Numbered from the stretch's first letter, positions 42,414-53,630 are shown. The stretch: 64,000 nt of DNA from Methylobacterium sp. CB376 (GCF_029714205.1 NZ_CP121648.1:4353001-4417000), one strand, 5' to 3'. Notes: generated from the sequence alone by a model not told the origin. A program made the numbers and translations.

Positions 42414-43666
42414 GGCACTTCTTCCGCGACCGCGCCGGTCAGATCACCGTGCTGGCGAGCCTGCTGTCGCCGGTCGGGCTCGGCGTCGCCGCCCTGGCGA
42501 TCGACCTCTCCACCCTGCAGATGGTCAAGCAGCGGCTCAAGGTGACGGCCGACGCCGCCTCCCTGGCGGCCGTGGCCGTCCTGCCCGACACGGGCACGGC
42601 CCTGAGCCGGGCCCTCGCGATCGCGGCGGACAATGCCGGGGCGGGCGCCGGTTCGGTGACGACGGCCGCCGACGTCCAGTTCGGCAGCTACGATTCGGCC
42701 ACGCGGACCTTCACGGCCGGCGCTACGCCGGCCAACGCCGTGCAGGTCACCGCCTCCCGCAGCGAGGCGCGCGGCAACCCGGTCATCACCGGCTTCGCGC
42801 GGGCGCTCGGCTGGGCGACGCCCGACCTCTCGGCCAGCGCGGTGGCGGTGCGGTTCTCGCCGGCCTACTGCTTCCTGGTCCTCGACCCCTCGGCCTCGGG
42901 CGCCCTCAGCGTCTCGGGGACGGGCCGCCTCTCGGTGCCGAATTGCGGCGTGCAGGTGAATTCCACCTCCGCCTCGGCCGCCACCACCGGCAACAACAGC
43001 ACCGCCCAGGCCCGCAGCTTCTGCATCACCGGGGGCTATTCCGGATCGAGCTTCAGCCCCGTGCCGATCACCCGGTGCCTTCCCGCCGCCGATCCCCTGG
43101 CGGACATCCCCGAGCCCGCCCCACCCACCGCCGGCTGCTACTACAACGGCCTCAACACCGGCTCCGGCATGACGCTTCCCTCGAACGTCACCTATTGCGG
43201 CAAGATCACGCTGAACGGAAACGGCAATTTCAACCTGCAGCCTGGCCTGTACTATTTCAAGAACGCCACTGTCGAATTGCTGCAGAACGCGTCCCTGGCG
43301 GGATCGGGAGTGACGATCTTCCTCGACGCGACCTCCACCCTGAAATTCGCGGCCTCCGGGACGGTGAACCTGAAGGCGCCGAGCACCGGCCCCTATCGGG
43401 GCTTGCTGATCTTCCAATCCCGCAGCGCCTCGGCGACGACCACGAGCGTGGTGCGCGGCAGCCCCGACATCCTGCTCGACGGGACGATCTACCTGCCCAG
43501 CGCGACACTGAGCATGACCGGCTCCGGCACCGTCAGCGACGTCGCCAAGAGCGGCTACGTCATCGCCGGGCGGGTCAACTACAACGGATCGGTCACGTTC
43601 AACTTCGACGTCTATTCGGACGTCCTGCCCGCGGGCTTCAAGTACAGTTCGGGCTTGGTGGAGTGA
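42410..43666 (+). CDS. TadG-family surface protein with repeat-rich C-terminal domain
   Basis: A 418-residue protein. It begins MRHFFRDRAGQITVLASLLS followed by a membrane helix and the Tad N-terminal (TadG-like) pattern VKQRLKVTADAASLAAV. Residues 150-418 are rich in Ser, Thr, Gly and Asn with short regular strands (ITLNGNGNFNLQPGLYYFKN, SGVTIFLDATSTLKF), resembling a beta-helix. Cysteines (CGVQV, CITGG, CLPAA, CYYNG, CGKIT) may form disulfides outside the cell. The von Willebrand domain of classical TadG is absent. It is the second gene of a two-gene operon. Confidence 0.8.
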   Translation: MRHFFRDRAGQITVLASLLSPVGLGVAALAIDLSTLQMVKQRLKVTADAASLAAVAVLPDTGTALSRALAIAADNAGAGAGSVTTAADVQFGSYDSATRTFTAGATPANAVQVTASRSEARGNPVITGFARALGWATPDLSASAVAVRFSPAYCFLVLDPSASGALSVSGTGRLSVPNCGVQVNSTSASAATTGNNSTAQARSFCITGGYSGSSFSPVPITRCLPAADPLADIPEPAPPTAGCYYNGLNTGSGMTLPSNVTYCGKITLNGNGNFNLQPGLYYFKNATVELLQNASLAGSGVTIFLDATSTLKFAASGTVNLKAPSTGPYRGLLIFQSRSASATTTSVVRGSPDILLDGTIYLPSATLSMTGSGTVSDVAKSGYVIAGRVNYNGSVTFNFDVYSDVLPAGFKYSSGLVE

Positions 43667-44051
43667 GGCCGGGCTCGCCCGGCGGCCCTCTGCCCCTGCA
43701 CCTCCGTCCGGGCGCCCGGCCGCGGGATCCGGGGCCGGACCGTTCCCGAACCGGCGGGGGCCGGGTGGGCGGTGGGACCCGCGCGTCGAGCGGGCCGGCG
43801 GACCGGGGAGAGCCGCTCCCTCGCCGGCAGCCGACGCGGCCGCCGCGCACGCGGCCCGGAGCGCCTCCTCACGCGCGGCGGCCCGCTGGGGCATCCCCAT
43901 GCGACCGCGCCCGCGCAGGCCCGCGACCACGACGGCGAGGTGGCCCTCGGCCGTGTCCCGCGGCGGGGGCCACCAGTTGCAAGATGCTCTCGGCGCGCGG
44001 AGCGTCCCTCCGCGCTGAACGGACGGGAGAGAGGGACAGCCGCCCCGCCGC
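43667..44051. other. Very GC-rich intergenic region
   Basis: About 385 bases of very GC-rich sequence follow the TadG stop. Long open frames exist in several phases, but this is expected from base composition; none has a good start or known family. Nothing further is recognised. Confidence 0.4.
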
Positions 44052-44339
44052 TCAGGCGACCGAGTGCCTCGCCATCAGGCGCGCGAGTTCGGCCTCGGCG
44101 ACCTCGCGCGCCTCCGCCTCGGATCGGTGCGGCCGGTCCGACCGGCGGTAGAGCTTGCCGTGGTCGCGAATCGCCCAGGTGTAATGGCCCGCCGCATCGC
44201 GGCTGGGCCGGATCTCCAGCGTGAAGCAATGCTGCCCGTGCGCGTCCATGACCCGGATATGGAGGCCGGCGCCGCGGGTCCAATGCGGCGAGATGGCTAG
44301 TGGCCGTGATGGACGGCGGACGGGCGTCGCGCCGGCCAC
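44052..44339 (-). CDS. Hypothetical protein
   Basis: A frame of 95 residues whose convincing part starts near Met31 (MDAHGQHCFTLEIRPSRDAA) and ends AEAELARLMARHSVA. The first part looks like a small beta sheet (HYTWAIRDHGKLYRRSD), the last a helix. It resembles small conserved proteins of Methylobacterium-type genomes by composition. The true start may be at 44249. The function is unknown. Confidence 0.5.
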   Translation of the reverse strand: MAGATPVRRPSRPLAISPHWTRGAGLHIRVMDAHGQHCFTLEIRPSRDAAGHYTWAIRDHGKLYRRSDRPHRSEAEAREVAEAELARLMARHSVA

Positions 44340-44516
44340 GCCAGCCGCCGGCGGAGGGGCCGCCCGTCACCGGCCCGACCGCCTCACGGCCTCGCGGCGC
44401 CGCCGCCGCAGTCCCAGGATGGTGCCGGGCGCGTCGCGACCAGCCGCGCGGCGCGGGCGGAGGCGGATCGCTGGCCCCCCTCTTGCAAATCCCGCCGCGC
44501 ACCGGAGGGGTCCCGC

Positions 44517-46097
44517 ATGAACCGACGCCAAGTCCTGACACTCGGGGGCGCCGCCCTGGCCTGTCCGGCCCTCGCCCGCGCGGCGAGCGAGACGACGCTG
44601 CGCTTCGTGCCCTACGCCGACCTGGCGCTGCTCGACCCGATCATCACCACGAACTACGTCACGCGGACGCACGCGCTCCTGGTCTTCGACACGCTCTACG
44701 GGACCGACGCGCAGTTCCGGCCTCAGCCCCAGATGGTGGCGGGGCACGAGGTCGAGGCCGACGGGCGCCTCTGGCGGCTGACCCTGCGGGAGGGCCTGCG
44801 CTTCCACGACGGCAGCCCGGTCCTCGCCCGCGACGCGGTGGCGAGCCTCAGGCGCTGGGCCGTGCGGGACGCCTTCGGCGGTGCGCTCTTCGCGGCCCTG
44901 GACGAGATCTCGGCACCCTCCGACCGCGTGGTGCAGTTCCGCATGAGGCGGCCCTTCCCGCTGCTGCCCCAGGCGCTGGCCAAGCCGACCTCGTACGTGC
45001 CGGTCATCATGCCCGAGCGCCTCGCCGCGACGCCCGCGACGAGCGCGGTGCCGGAGATGGTCGGCAGCGGTCCCTACCGCTTCGTCGCGCAGGAGCGGGT
45101 CCCGGGGGCGCTCGCGGTCTACCGTCGCTTCGCCGAGTACCGGCCGCGGGAGGGGGGCGAGGCGAGCTTCACGGCCGGGCCGCGGATCGCCCATTTCGAG
45201 CGGGTCGAGTGGCGCACCATGCCCGATCCCGCCACCGCGGCGAGCGCGCTGCGGGCCGGCGAGGTCGACTGGATCGAGCAGCCCGCGATCGACCTCGTGC
45301 CGCAGCTCGCGCGCGCCCGGGGCGTCACGGTGGCGGTGGTCGAGCCGGCGGGGCTGATCGGGCAGATCCGCTTCAACCACCTGCAGCCGCCCTTCGACAA
45401 CCCGGCCATCTGCCGGGCCTTCCTGGGGGCGGTCGACCAGACCGAGATGATGGACGCGGTGGCCGGCACCGATCCGGCGATCCTGCGCGGGCCGGCCGGC
45501 ATCTTCACGCCGGGCGGGCCGATGGCCTCCGAGGCCGGGATGGAGATCCTGACCGGTCCCCGCGACATCGCCCGCAGCCGGCGCGAACTGGAAGCGGCCG
45601 GCTACCGCGGCGAGCCGGTGGTGCTCCTCGCCGGCACGGACGTGCCGCGGATTAACGCGGTCTGCGAGGTCATGGCGGAGGTCTGCCGCCGGCTCGGCGT
45701 CGCCCTCGACTACGTCGCCACCGATTGGGGCACGGTCAACCAGCGCATCCTCAACCCGAAGCCCCTGGACCAGGGCGGCTGGAGCCTGTTCGGCATCTTC
45801 TCCGGCGGGCTCGATCACCTCTCGCCGGCCTACCACCTCGCGACCCGCGGCATCGGCCGGGCCGGCGTGCCGAGCTGGCTCACCGACGCCCCGCTGGAGG
45901 AGCTCCGCGACGCGTGGTTCGCGGCGCCCGACCTCGCCGCCCAGCAGGCGATCGCGGCGAAGATCCAGGCCCGCGCCCTCGCGGTCGGCGCCTACATTCC
46001 CTGCGGCCGCTACGTCCAGCCGACGGCCTACCGGTCGGAGCTGACCGGGATGCTCACCGGGCTGCCCCTGTTCACCAACCTGCGGCGGGGCGGGTAG
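44517..46097 (+). CDS. Dipeptide-type ABC transporter substrate-binding protein (family 5)
   Basis: A 526-residue periplasmic binding protein of the DppA/OppA type. The twin-arginine-like signal is MNRRQVLTLGGAALACPALA. LREGLRFHDGSPVLARDAVA and VGSGPYRF are family marks. It faces, on the opposite strand, a complete ABC operon that encodes a paralogous binding protein at 50193-51803; both contain YVATDWGTV / FVATDWGTV. It ends 196 bases from the ATPase gene, so the two are convergent. It may supply the same permease with another ligand. Confidence 0.88.
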   Translation: MNRRQVLTLGGAALACPALARAASETTLRFVPYADLALLDPIITTNYVTRTHALLVFDTLYGTDAQFRPQPQMVAGHEVEADGRLWRLTLREGLRFHDGSPVLARDAVASLRRWAVRDAFGGALFAALDEISAPSDRVVQFRMRRPFPLLPQALAKPTSYVPVIMPERLAATPATSAVPEMVGSGPYRFVAQERVPGALAVYRRFAEYRPREGGEASFTAGPRIAHFERVEWRTMPDPATAASALRAGEVDWIEQPAIDLVPQLARARGVTVAVVEPAGLIGQIRFNHLQPPFDNPAICRAFLGAVDQTEMMDAVAGTDPAILRGPAGIFTPGGPMASEAGMEILTGPRDIARSRRELEAAGYRGEPVVLLAGTDVPRINAVCEVMAEVCRRLGVALDYVATDWGTVNQRILNPKPLDQGGWSLFGIFSGGLDHLSPAYHLATRGIGRAGVPSWLTDAPLEELRDAWFAAPDLAAQQAIAAKIQARALAVGAYIPCGRYVQPTAYRSELTGMLTGLPLFTNLRRGG

Positions 46098-46224
46098 CGC
46101 GGGAGATCGGCACGTCGTCGCGCGGACGGCTCGGCCGGCCCTCGGCGGCCTGCGGGACCGGTCCGCTCGCCCCGGACGACGGCGACCGGACCCCCTCATC
46201 CCCGATCCGCCAGATCCCTTCGGG

Positions 46225-46296
46225 ATGGCGGATGTGGGCGTCGCTCAAGCGCCGCGCGGGCTTGTCATCCGCTGCGATCAACCGGATCCCGGATCA
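46225..46296 (+). repeat. Dispersed palindromic repeat, copy 4 (ends at an ATPase stop codon)
   Basis: This copy reads ATGGCGGATGTGGGCGTCGC, TCAAGCGCCGCGCGGGCTTG, then ATCAACCGGATCCCGGATCA. Its right edge TGATCC (minus strand) supplies the stop codon of the oligopeptide ATPase gene. It lacks the duplicated 13-mer. Confidence 0.75.
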
Positions 46297-47267
46297 GGCC
46301 AGCGGGTTCTCCGCCGCGGGCCGGTCGTGGAGGTGGCAGGCGGCCTCCTGGTCGGGGGCGATCCGGCGCATCCGAGGCACCTCGCGCCGGCAGCGCTCGA
46401 ACGCGAAGGGGCAGCGGGTGTGGAAGCGGCAGCCCGGCGGCGGGTCGATCGGGCTCGGCACGTCGCCCTTCAGCACGATGCGGTCGCGGGCGGCGCCCGG
46501 CTCGGGCACCGGCACCGCCGAGAGCAGCGCCGCGGTGTAGGGGTGCTTGGGAGCCGCGAAGATGCGGGCCCGCGCGGCGATCTCGACGATCTGGCCGAGA
46601 TACATCACCGCGACCCGGTGCGTCATGTGCTCGACGATCGCGAGGTCGTGGCTGATGAACAGCAGCGCGAGGCCGAGATCCCGCTGCAGGTCCTGCAGCA
46701 GGTTCACCACCTGCGCCTTGACCGAGACGTCGAGGGCCGAGACCGCCTCGTCGCAGACGATCAGCGCCGGCTCGGGGGCGAGCGCCCGCGCGATGCCGAT
46801 GCGCTGGCGCTGGCCGCCGGAGAATTCGTGCGGGTAGCGCGCGCCCGCATCCTTCGGCAGGCGCACGAGGTCGAGGAGGGCGGAGATCCGGGCGTCGAGG
46901 TCGCGGCCGCTCCGCGCGAGGCCGAAATTGCGCAGCGGCTCGGCCAGGATCTCCCGCACCCGCATGCGCGGATTGAGGCTGGAGAACGGGTCCTGGAACA
47001 CCACCTGGATGCGCCGCCGCAGCGGCCGCATCGCGCCCGCCGAGAGGTCGTCGATGCGCTGGCCGTCGAGCACCACCTGGCCCGAGGTGGCGTCGGTCAG
47101 GCGCAGGATCGTGCGGCCGACGGTCGATTTTCCGCAGCCGGATTCGCCCACGATCGACAGGGTCTCGCCGCGCTCCAGCGTGAAGCTGACGCCGTCGACC
47201 GCCCGCACCGCGCCCCGGCGCAGGGGAAAGTGCTTGGTGAGGTCGTTGACTGCGAGGAGCGGCGGCT

Positions 47268-47271
<4 letters not shown>
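46294..47271 (-). CDS. Oligopeptide/dipeptide ABC transporter ATPase (second subunit, DppF-like)
   Basis: A 325-residue ATPase. Walker A is [11 protein letters not shown], signature is [15 protein letters not shown], Walker B is [13 protein letters not shown], and the switch His is in [11 protein letters not shown]. The C-terminal oligopeptide-transporter extension has [14 protein letters not shown], whose four-Cys region is usual in the family. It overlaps the DppD-like gene by ATGA. The stop codon is formed by a dispersed repeat. With its partner it powers import through the two permeases upstream. Confidence 0.92.
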
Positions 47272-48257
<986 letters not shown>

Positions 48258-48326
48258 GGCGGCTCCGCGGCGGGTCAGGATCGGAGGGAGGGGAGCCGCG
48301 CGCGCCGCCCTCCCGGCGCGGGCGCG

Positions 48327-49238
48327 TCACAGCCGCTTGGCCATGCGCGGGTCGAGGGCGTCGCGCAGCCCGTCGCCGACGAGGTTCACGGCGAGCACGG
48401 TGAGCGACAGGAACAGGGCGGGGAAGAACACGATCGTCGGCTTCACCTGCCAGAGGGCGCGGCCCTCCGCCATGATGTTGCCCCAGGAGGGCGTGGTCGG
48501 CGGGGTGCCGGCGCCGATGAAGGAGAGGATCGCCTCGGTGATCATCGCCGAGGCGCAGATGTAGGTCGCCTGCACGGTGAGCGGCGCCAGGGTGCCCGGC
48601 AGGATGTGGCGCCCGATGATCGCCGGCACGGTGCTGCCGCTCGCCACCGCGGCATCCACGTAGGGCTGCTCGCGCAGGGACAGGACCACCCCGCGCACGA
48701 GGCGCGCGACGCGCGGGATCTCCGCCACGGTGATCGCCGCGATCACGTTCCCGACCGAGCCGCGGGTGAGCGCCATCAGGGCGACCGCGAGCAGGATCGG
48801 CGGGATCGCCATCACCCCGTCCATCACCCGCATGACGATTCCGTCGAGCGACCGCAGGAAGCCCGAGACGAGGCCGATCGCGAGCCCGATCCCGGAGGCG
48901 AGCGCCGCCACCGCGAAGCCGACGAGGAGCGAGACCCGGGCCCCGTAGATCACCCGCGAGTAGATGTCCCGACCGAGCATGTCGGTGCCGAACCAGTACT
49001 GCGCCGAGGGCAGCCGCGTGCGCCGCGACGGCGACAGGGCGGTCGGGTCGACGGTGAACAGGTACGGCGCCAGGACCGCGCAGGCCAGCATCAGCAGCAG
49101 GATCGCCGCCCCGACCGCCACCGCCGGGTGGCGCCGGATCAGGCCCGGGAGGCCGCCCCGGCGGCGCACCGGCGGGAAGAGGTCGGGCAGGTCCGGCGCC
49201 GCCGCGACCGGGCCGGAGGGGTCGACGGTCGCGCTCAA
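48327..49238 (-). CDS. Dipeptide-type ABC transporter permease (DppC-like)
   Basis: A 303-residue inner-membrane permease with about six helices. An N-terminal cytoplasmic arm and the OppC-N helix ([20 protein letters not shown]) come first, then [20 protein letters not shown] and the coupling EAA-like loop ([20 protein letters not shown]). The start is a TTG at 49238 that overlaps the stop of the other permease gene as TTGA. This start fits family length and spacing; the open frame runs much further upstream as a shadow. Confidence 0.9.
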   Translation of the reverse strand: MSATVDPSGPVAAAPDLPDLFPPVRRRGGLPGLIRRHPAVAVGAAILLLMLACAVLAPYLFTVDPTALSPSRRTRLPSAQYWFGTDMLGRDIYSRVIYGARVSLLVGFAVAALASGIGLAIGLVSGFLRSLDGIVMRVMDGVMAIPPILLAVALMALTRGSVGNVIAAITVAEIPRVARLVRGVVLSLREQPYVDAAVASGSTVPAIIGRHILPGTLAPLTVQATYICASAMITEAILSFIGAGTPPTTPSWGNIMAEGRALWQVKPTIVFFPALFLSLTVLAVNLVGDGLRDALDPRMAKRL

Positions 49239-50176
49239 TAGCGGATCCTCGGGTCGAGCAGCACGTAGACGAGGTCGATGCCGAGATTGACCAGCACGTA
49301 GCAGAAGCTGAACAGCAGCACGACGCCCTGGATCACCGGGTAGTCGCGGCGCAGGATGGCGTCGACGGTGAGCCGCCCGAGCCCCGGGATGACGAAGACG
49401 CTCTCGGTGACGACGGCCCCGCCGATCAGGAGCGCGATGCCGAGGCCGATCACCGTGACGATCGGCACCGAGGCGTTCTTGAGCGCGTGCACGAACAGGA
49501 TGGCGCGCCGGCCCAGGCCCTTGGCGGTCGCGGTCTTGATGTAGTCCTGCGCCAGCACTTCGAGCATCGTCGCGCGGGCGATCCGGGCGATCAGCGCGAT
49601 GTAGACCGAGCCGAGGGCGACCGCCGGCAGGATCAGGTTCTGCAGCCAGGGCCAGAACCCGGCCGAGAGCGGCGTGTAGCCCTGGACCGGCAGCCATTCG
49701 AGTTCGAGGGCGAAGACGTAGGCGAGCAGGTAGGAGATCACGAAGACCGGCACCGAGAAGCCGAACACCGCCAGCGTCATCACCAGCCGGTCGATCAGGC
49801 TCCCGGCCTTCCAGGCCGCCGCGACGCCGAGCGGCACCGCGACGGCGATCGACAGGACCAGCGTCACGACCATCAGCGACAGGGTCGGCTCGATGCGCTG
49901 GCGGATCAGCGCCGTCACCGGCAGGGCGGTGAAGATCGAGGTGCCGAGGTCCCCCTGCAGGATCTGCCAGGCCCACTCGCCGAAGCGCACCAGGAAGGGC
50001 CGGTCGAGCCCGAGGGTCGCCCGGATCCGGGCGACGTCGTCGGGCGTCGCCTGGTCCCCGGCGATGATCGCCGCCGGGTCGCCGGGCGCGATGTAGAGCA
50101 GGCTGAACACGAACAGGGCGACGACGGCCATCACCGGGATCGTCGCCAGGACCCGCCGTCCCGCATAGGCCAGCAT
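49235..50176 (-). CDS. Dipeptide-type ABC transporter permease (DppB-like)
   Basis: A 313-residue permease starting [20 protein letters not shown] with about six helices. [20 protein letters not shown] is the typical DppB/OppB N-terminal motif. [20 protein letters not shown] is the EAA coupling loop that contacts the ATPases. It begins 16 bases past the binding-protein stop. It forms the membrane channel with the DppC-like protein. Confidence 0.92.
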   Translation of the reverse strand: MLAYAGRRVLATIPVMAVVALFVFSLLYIAPGDPAAIIAGDQATPDDVARIRATLGLDRPFLVRFGEWAWQILQGDLGTSIFTALPVTALIRQRIEPTLSLMVVTLVLSIAVAVPLGVAAAWKAGSLIDRLVMTLAVFGFSVPVFVISYLLAYVFALELEWLPVQGYTPLSAGFWPWLQNLILPAVALGSVYIALIARIARATMLEVLAQDYIKTATAKGLGRRAILFVHALKNASVPIVTVIGLGIALLIGGAVVTESVFVIPGLGRLTVDAILRRDYPVIQGVVLLFSFCYVLVNLGIDLVYVLLDPRIRY

Positions 50177-50192
50177 GCGCGTCTCCGCGGGT

Positions 50193-51803
50193 TCACGCCG
50201 ATTTCGACACGCCCCAGAAGAAGGGCAGGGGGCCCTTGGTGACGCCGCTCAGCGATGTCCGCCACGCCTGGTAGGTGAGGAAGAAGCCGGTCGGCACGTA
50301 GACCACGTAGTCGAGGGCGGCCTTGTTGAGGCGGCGCATGGCGGCCTTCTCGTCCTCCGGCGTCGCCGCCTCGAACCAGCCGGTGATCGCGGCCTCCACC
50401 GGCGGGCTGTCGGGCCAGCCGAACCACGCCTTGTCGCCGTTGGCCCGGATCGCCGTGTAGCCGACCGGGCTCAGGCAATCCGCCCCGGCATGCCAGGTGT
50501 GGAACATGCTCCAGCCGCCGTCCTTGGGCGGCGCCTTGGAGGCGCGGCGGGCGCCGACGGTGCCCCAGTCGGTCGCCACGAAGTCGACGTTCATGCCGAG
50601 CTTCTTGAGCAGGTCGGCGGTGACGTCGCCCTGCGCCTTGGTGATCGGCTGGTCCTGCGCCACCACGCAGGTCACCGGCTCGCCCTTGTAGCCGCTCTCG
50701 GCCAGGAGCTTCCTGGCCGCCGCGAGGTCGCCGCCGGGCTTGACCACCTCGCCGCCCTCCTCGTTGTAGAGCGGCGTCCCGGGCGTGAAGTAGCCGGGCA
50801 GCGGCTTCCACAGCGCGTCGTCGTCGCCGACGATCGCCCGCATGTAGTCCTCCTGGTTCATCGCCATCAGGACCGCGCGGCGCACCAGCTGGTTGTTGAA
50901 GGGCGGGTGCAGCGTGTTCATCCGGAACGAGCCGACGTTGCCGAGCGGGTCGGCGATGTCGACCTGGATGTTGCGGTTCTTCTTGAGCAGCGGGACGAGG
51001 TCGGCGATCGGGTTCTCCCACCAATCGACCTCGCCGTTCTGCAGGGCCGCCGAGGCGCTGGCCGGGTCCGGCATGATGATCCACTCGACCCGGTCGAAGG
51101 CGATCTGCTTGCCGCCCGCGAGCCAGGAGGCCGGCTCCTGGCGCGGGACGTAATCGGCGAAGCGCGTGAACACCGCCCGCGCCCCCGGCACCCACTCGTC
51201 GCGGGCGAAGCGCATCGGCCCGGAGCCGACATACTCGGTGATCTGCTTGAACGGGTCGGTCTGGGCGATGCGCTCGGGCATCACGAAGGAGCAGGGCGCG
51301 TTGTTCTTGGCGAGCGCCAGGAGCATCTTCGGGTAGGGCTTGGTCAGCACCCAGCGGAAGCTGCGGTCGTCGACCGCCGAGAGCTCCGCCTGGATCGCCC
51401 GGATCATCAGCCCCATCGGGTCGCGGGCCGACCAGCGCACGAGGCTCGCCACCGCGTCCCGCGCCCGCACCGGCTCGCCGTCGTGGAACTTCAAGCCCGG
51501 CCGCAGGGTGAAGGTCCAGGTCAGCCCGTCCGACGAGACGGTCTCGGATTCGACCATCTGGCGCTGGGGCCGCAGCTGCGCGTCGACCCCGTAGAGCGTG
51601 TCCCAGACCAGGGCCGCGGCGTTGCGCACCACGTACTGGGTCCCCCAGATCGGGTCGAAATTGGCGAGGTTCGCCTGCGGGACGAAGCGCAGGGTCTTGG
51701 CCGCGCCCTGGGCGAGGGCCGGGGCCGGGAAGGAGGGTCCGGCGGCGAGCGCGCCCGCGCCGGCCATTGCCTTCAGCAGCGATCTGCGATCCATGCGGGT
51801 CAC
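50193..51803 (-). CDS. Dipeptide-type ABC transporter substrate-binding protein (family 5)
   Basis: A 536-residue periplasmic binding protein. The twin-arginine signal peptide is MTRMDRRSLLKAMAGAGALA; the mature protein reads TLRFVPQANLANFDPIWGTQ. Family 5 marks are LRPGLKFHDGEPVRARDAVA and YVGSGPMRFARDEW. It is clearly related to the protein at 44517-46097 through most of its length. It lies between the amidohydrolase and the permeases in one direction, so it is the principal receptor of this importer. Confidence 0.92.
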   Translation of the reverse strand: MTRMDRRSLLKAMAGAGALAAGPSFPAPALAQGAAKTLRFVPQANLANFDPIWGTQYVVRNAAALVWDTLYGVDAQLRPQRQMVESETVSSDGLTWTFTLRPGLKFHDGEPVRARDAVASLVRWSARDPMGLMIRAIQAELSAVDDRSFRWVLTKPYPKMLLALAKNNAPCSFVMPERIAQTDPFKQITEYVGSGPMRFARDEWVPGARAVFTRFADYVPRQEPASWLAGGKQIAFDRVEWIIMPDPASASAALQNGEVDWWENPIADLVPLLKKNRNIQVDIADPLGNVGSFRMNTLHPPFNNQLVRRAVLMAMNQEDYMRAIVGDDDALWKPLPGYFTPGTPLYNEEGGEVVKPGGDLAAARKLLAESGYKGEPVTCVVAQDQPITKAQGDVTADLLKKLGMNVDFVATDWGTVGARRASKAPPKDGGWSMFHTWHAGADCLSPVGYTAIRANGDKAWFGWPDSPPVEAAITGWFEAATPEDEKAAMRRLNKAALDYVVYVPTGFFLTYQAWRTSLSGVTKGPLPFFWGVSKSA

Positions 51804-51879
51804 CTCCCCTTCGGGGCGTCGGCTCGCGCCGCGCTCCGGCTGTCTCGGGCCTCCTCGGCAAGCAGAGCGCGTGCCAAGC

Positions 51880-53019
51880 TCAAGCGGGATGCCACCAGCG
51901 GCCCCCGACCACCACGCCCGACGAGGTCAGGCGCCGGTCGCCGGCGAGGTGCTCGCCCGTGGTGTCGACGTAGTCGAAGCGGCCCTCGTCGAGCCGCAGG
52001 ATCGTGGCGTCGCCGACCGATCCCGGCCGCAGGGAGCCGAGTTCGGGCCGCCGCAGGGCCGTCGCGGCGTTCACGGTCGTGGCGGCGATCACGTCCGGCA
52101 GGCTCATGCCGAGGCAGAGGAACTTCGACAGGGTCGTGGTCTGGTCGAAGACCGGGCCGTCGATGCAGAGGGTGTGGATGTCCGACGAGATCGTGTCGGG
52201 CGGGAATCCGTTCGCCAGCATGGCCCGGGCGGTCTTGAAGGCGAAGGAGCCCTTGCCGTGACCGATGTCGAAGAGCACGCCGCGGCGGCGCGCCGCCACC
52301 ACGGCCTCGCGCACCCGGCCCTGGCCGGAGAGGGGCGCGTTCGGGAAGGGCCGGAAGGCGTGGGTCAGCACGTCGCCGGGGCGCAGGCGCTCGACCACCT
52401 CCTCGTAGCTCGGGGGCGGGTGATCGATATGCACCATCATGGGCATGCCGACCTCCTCGGCGACCTGGAGCGCCGCCTCGAAGGGCTGCAGGCCCGAGCG
52501 GCCGGAGGCGTGCAGCCCGACCCGGACCTTGATGCCGACGACGACGTCGCGGTTCGCCTCCGCGACCGCCGCCGCCTCGGCCGGGGCCATCAGGCGGATC
52601 TCCTCGCTCTCCCCGACCATGATACTCTTCGAGAAGGCGAAGATGCCCGCGAAGGACACGTGCAGGTAGGCGAGGATGCGGACCGGCGAGGGCTCGATCA
52701 CGTGCTTGCGGAAGCCGAGGAAGTTGCCCGGGCCGGCGCTGCCGGTGTCCACCGCCGTGGTGACGCCGCTGTCGCGGGCGAACTGCGCCGCGTCGATGCC
52801 GAGCGAGGTGCCGCCCCAGTAGACGTGCGTGTGCAGGTCGATCAGGCCCGGGACGACGATGAGGCCGCGCAGGTCGCGGACGTCCGGGCAGCCGGTCGTG
52901 TCGATGCCCTCGCCCAGGGCGGCCACGCGGCCGCCCGCGAAGGCGACGCGGGTGACCCGGTCGATCCCGGCGGAGGGGTCGATGACGCGCGCGCCATCCA
53001 GGATCAGCTCATGAGCCAT
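51880..53019 (-). CDS. Metal-dependent amidohydrolase (dihydroorotase-like)
   Basis: A 379-residue amidohydrolase-superfamily enzyme starting MAHELILDGARVIDPSAGID. The metal site is visible: HTHVY (strand 1), Lys in VVGIKVRVG (probable carboxylated bridging Lys), His in MMVHIDHPP, His in DIGHGKG and Asp in ISSDIHT. The family includes dihydroorotase-like deacetylases acting on N-acyl or cyclic amide substrates. It precedes the binding-protein gene by 76 bases on the same strand, which suggests that the imported compound is its substrate. The exact reaction is unknown. Confidence 0.88.
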   Translation of the reverse strand: MAHELILDGARVIDPSAGIDRVTRVAFAGGRVAALGEGIDTTGCPDVRDLRGLIVVPGLIDLHTHVYWGGTSLGIDAAQFARDSGVTTAVDTGSAGPGNFLGFRKHVIEPSPVRILAYLHVSFAGIFAFSKSIMVGESEEIRLMAPAEAAAVAEANRDVVVGIKVRVGLHASGRSGLQPFEAALQVAEEVGMPMMVHIDHPPPSYEEVVERLRPGDVLTHAFRPFPNAPLSGQGRVREAVVAARRRGVLFDIGHGKGSFAFKTARAMLANGFPPDTISSDIHTLCIDGPVFDQTTTLSKFLCLGMSLPDVIAATTVNAATALRRPELGSLRPGSVGDATILRLDEGRFDYVDTTGEHLAGDRRLTSSGVVVGGRWWHPA

Positions 53020-53150
53020 CAGACGAACTCGGTCGAACCCGCGCTCAAGCGAGCATGGCGGACCGCTCTTGTCCAGCTTATCCCTTCGCCGCGACGCGCG
53101 CTGTCCTCGGATGACGGCCCCGGATCGGGTCCGTGATCCGCCGAACCGGC

Positions 53151-53630
53151 TCAGGCGGGGCGCCGGATCAGGCGCGGGCGCCAGATCCCCAGCACCACGT
53201 TGGCGGTCGCGACGGCGAGCAGCACCAGGAGCGTGCCGCGCTCCGGGCCGAGGGACTGGGCGAGGGTCGCGGGATCGATCTCGCCGGCGAGGGCGCGGGC
53301 GCTGCGCCGCGCCTCCTCCTGCATCGGCCCCTGCACGCCGACGAAGCCGTACTCGAAGAGCAGGATGCCGGTGGCGAGCTTGGCCCAGGCCCAGCCGGCG
53401 GCGTGGAAGCCCCGGTGCGCCGCGATGGCGAGGAGGCCCGCGACCAGCGTCACCGCCAGCGAGGGCAGGAAGATCCAGGTCGAGACGGCCGCCATCGCCT
53501 CGCGCATCAGCGCGTAGCCGGCGAGCGAGCGCGGCGAGGGCGCGACGCTCATCATCGCGACGAGGCAGGCCATCGCGCCCATCAGGCCGATCGAGCCCAT
53601 CGTGTGCAGGAATTTCAGGAAGCGTCGCAT
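53151..53630 (-). CDS. Four-helix integral membrane protein (DUF2269-like)
   Basis: A 159-residue protein starting MRRFLKFLHTMGSIGLMGAM with four predicted helices. The His in the first helix (LHTMGSIGLMG) and overall size resemble DUF2269/CopD-like membrane proteins. The open frame extends 39 codons upstream but lacks protein character. It diverges from the FAH-family gene. No function is established. Confidence 0.65.
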   Translation of the reverse strand: MRRFLKFLHTMGSIGLMGAMACLVAMMSVAPSPRSLAGYALMREAMAAVSTWIFLPSLAVTLVAGLLAIAAHRGFHAAGWAWAKLATGILLFEYGFVGVQGPMQEEARRSARALAGEIDPATLAQSLGPERGTLLVLLAVATANVVLGIWRPRLIRRPA

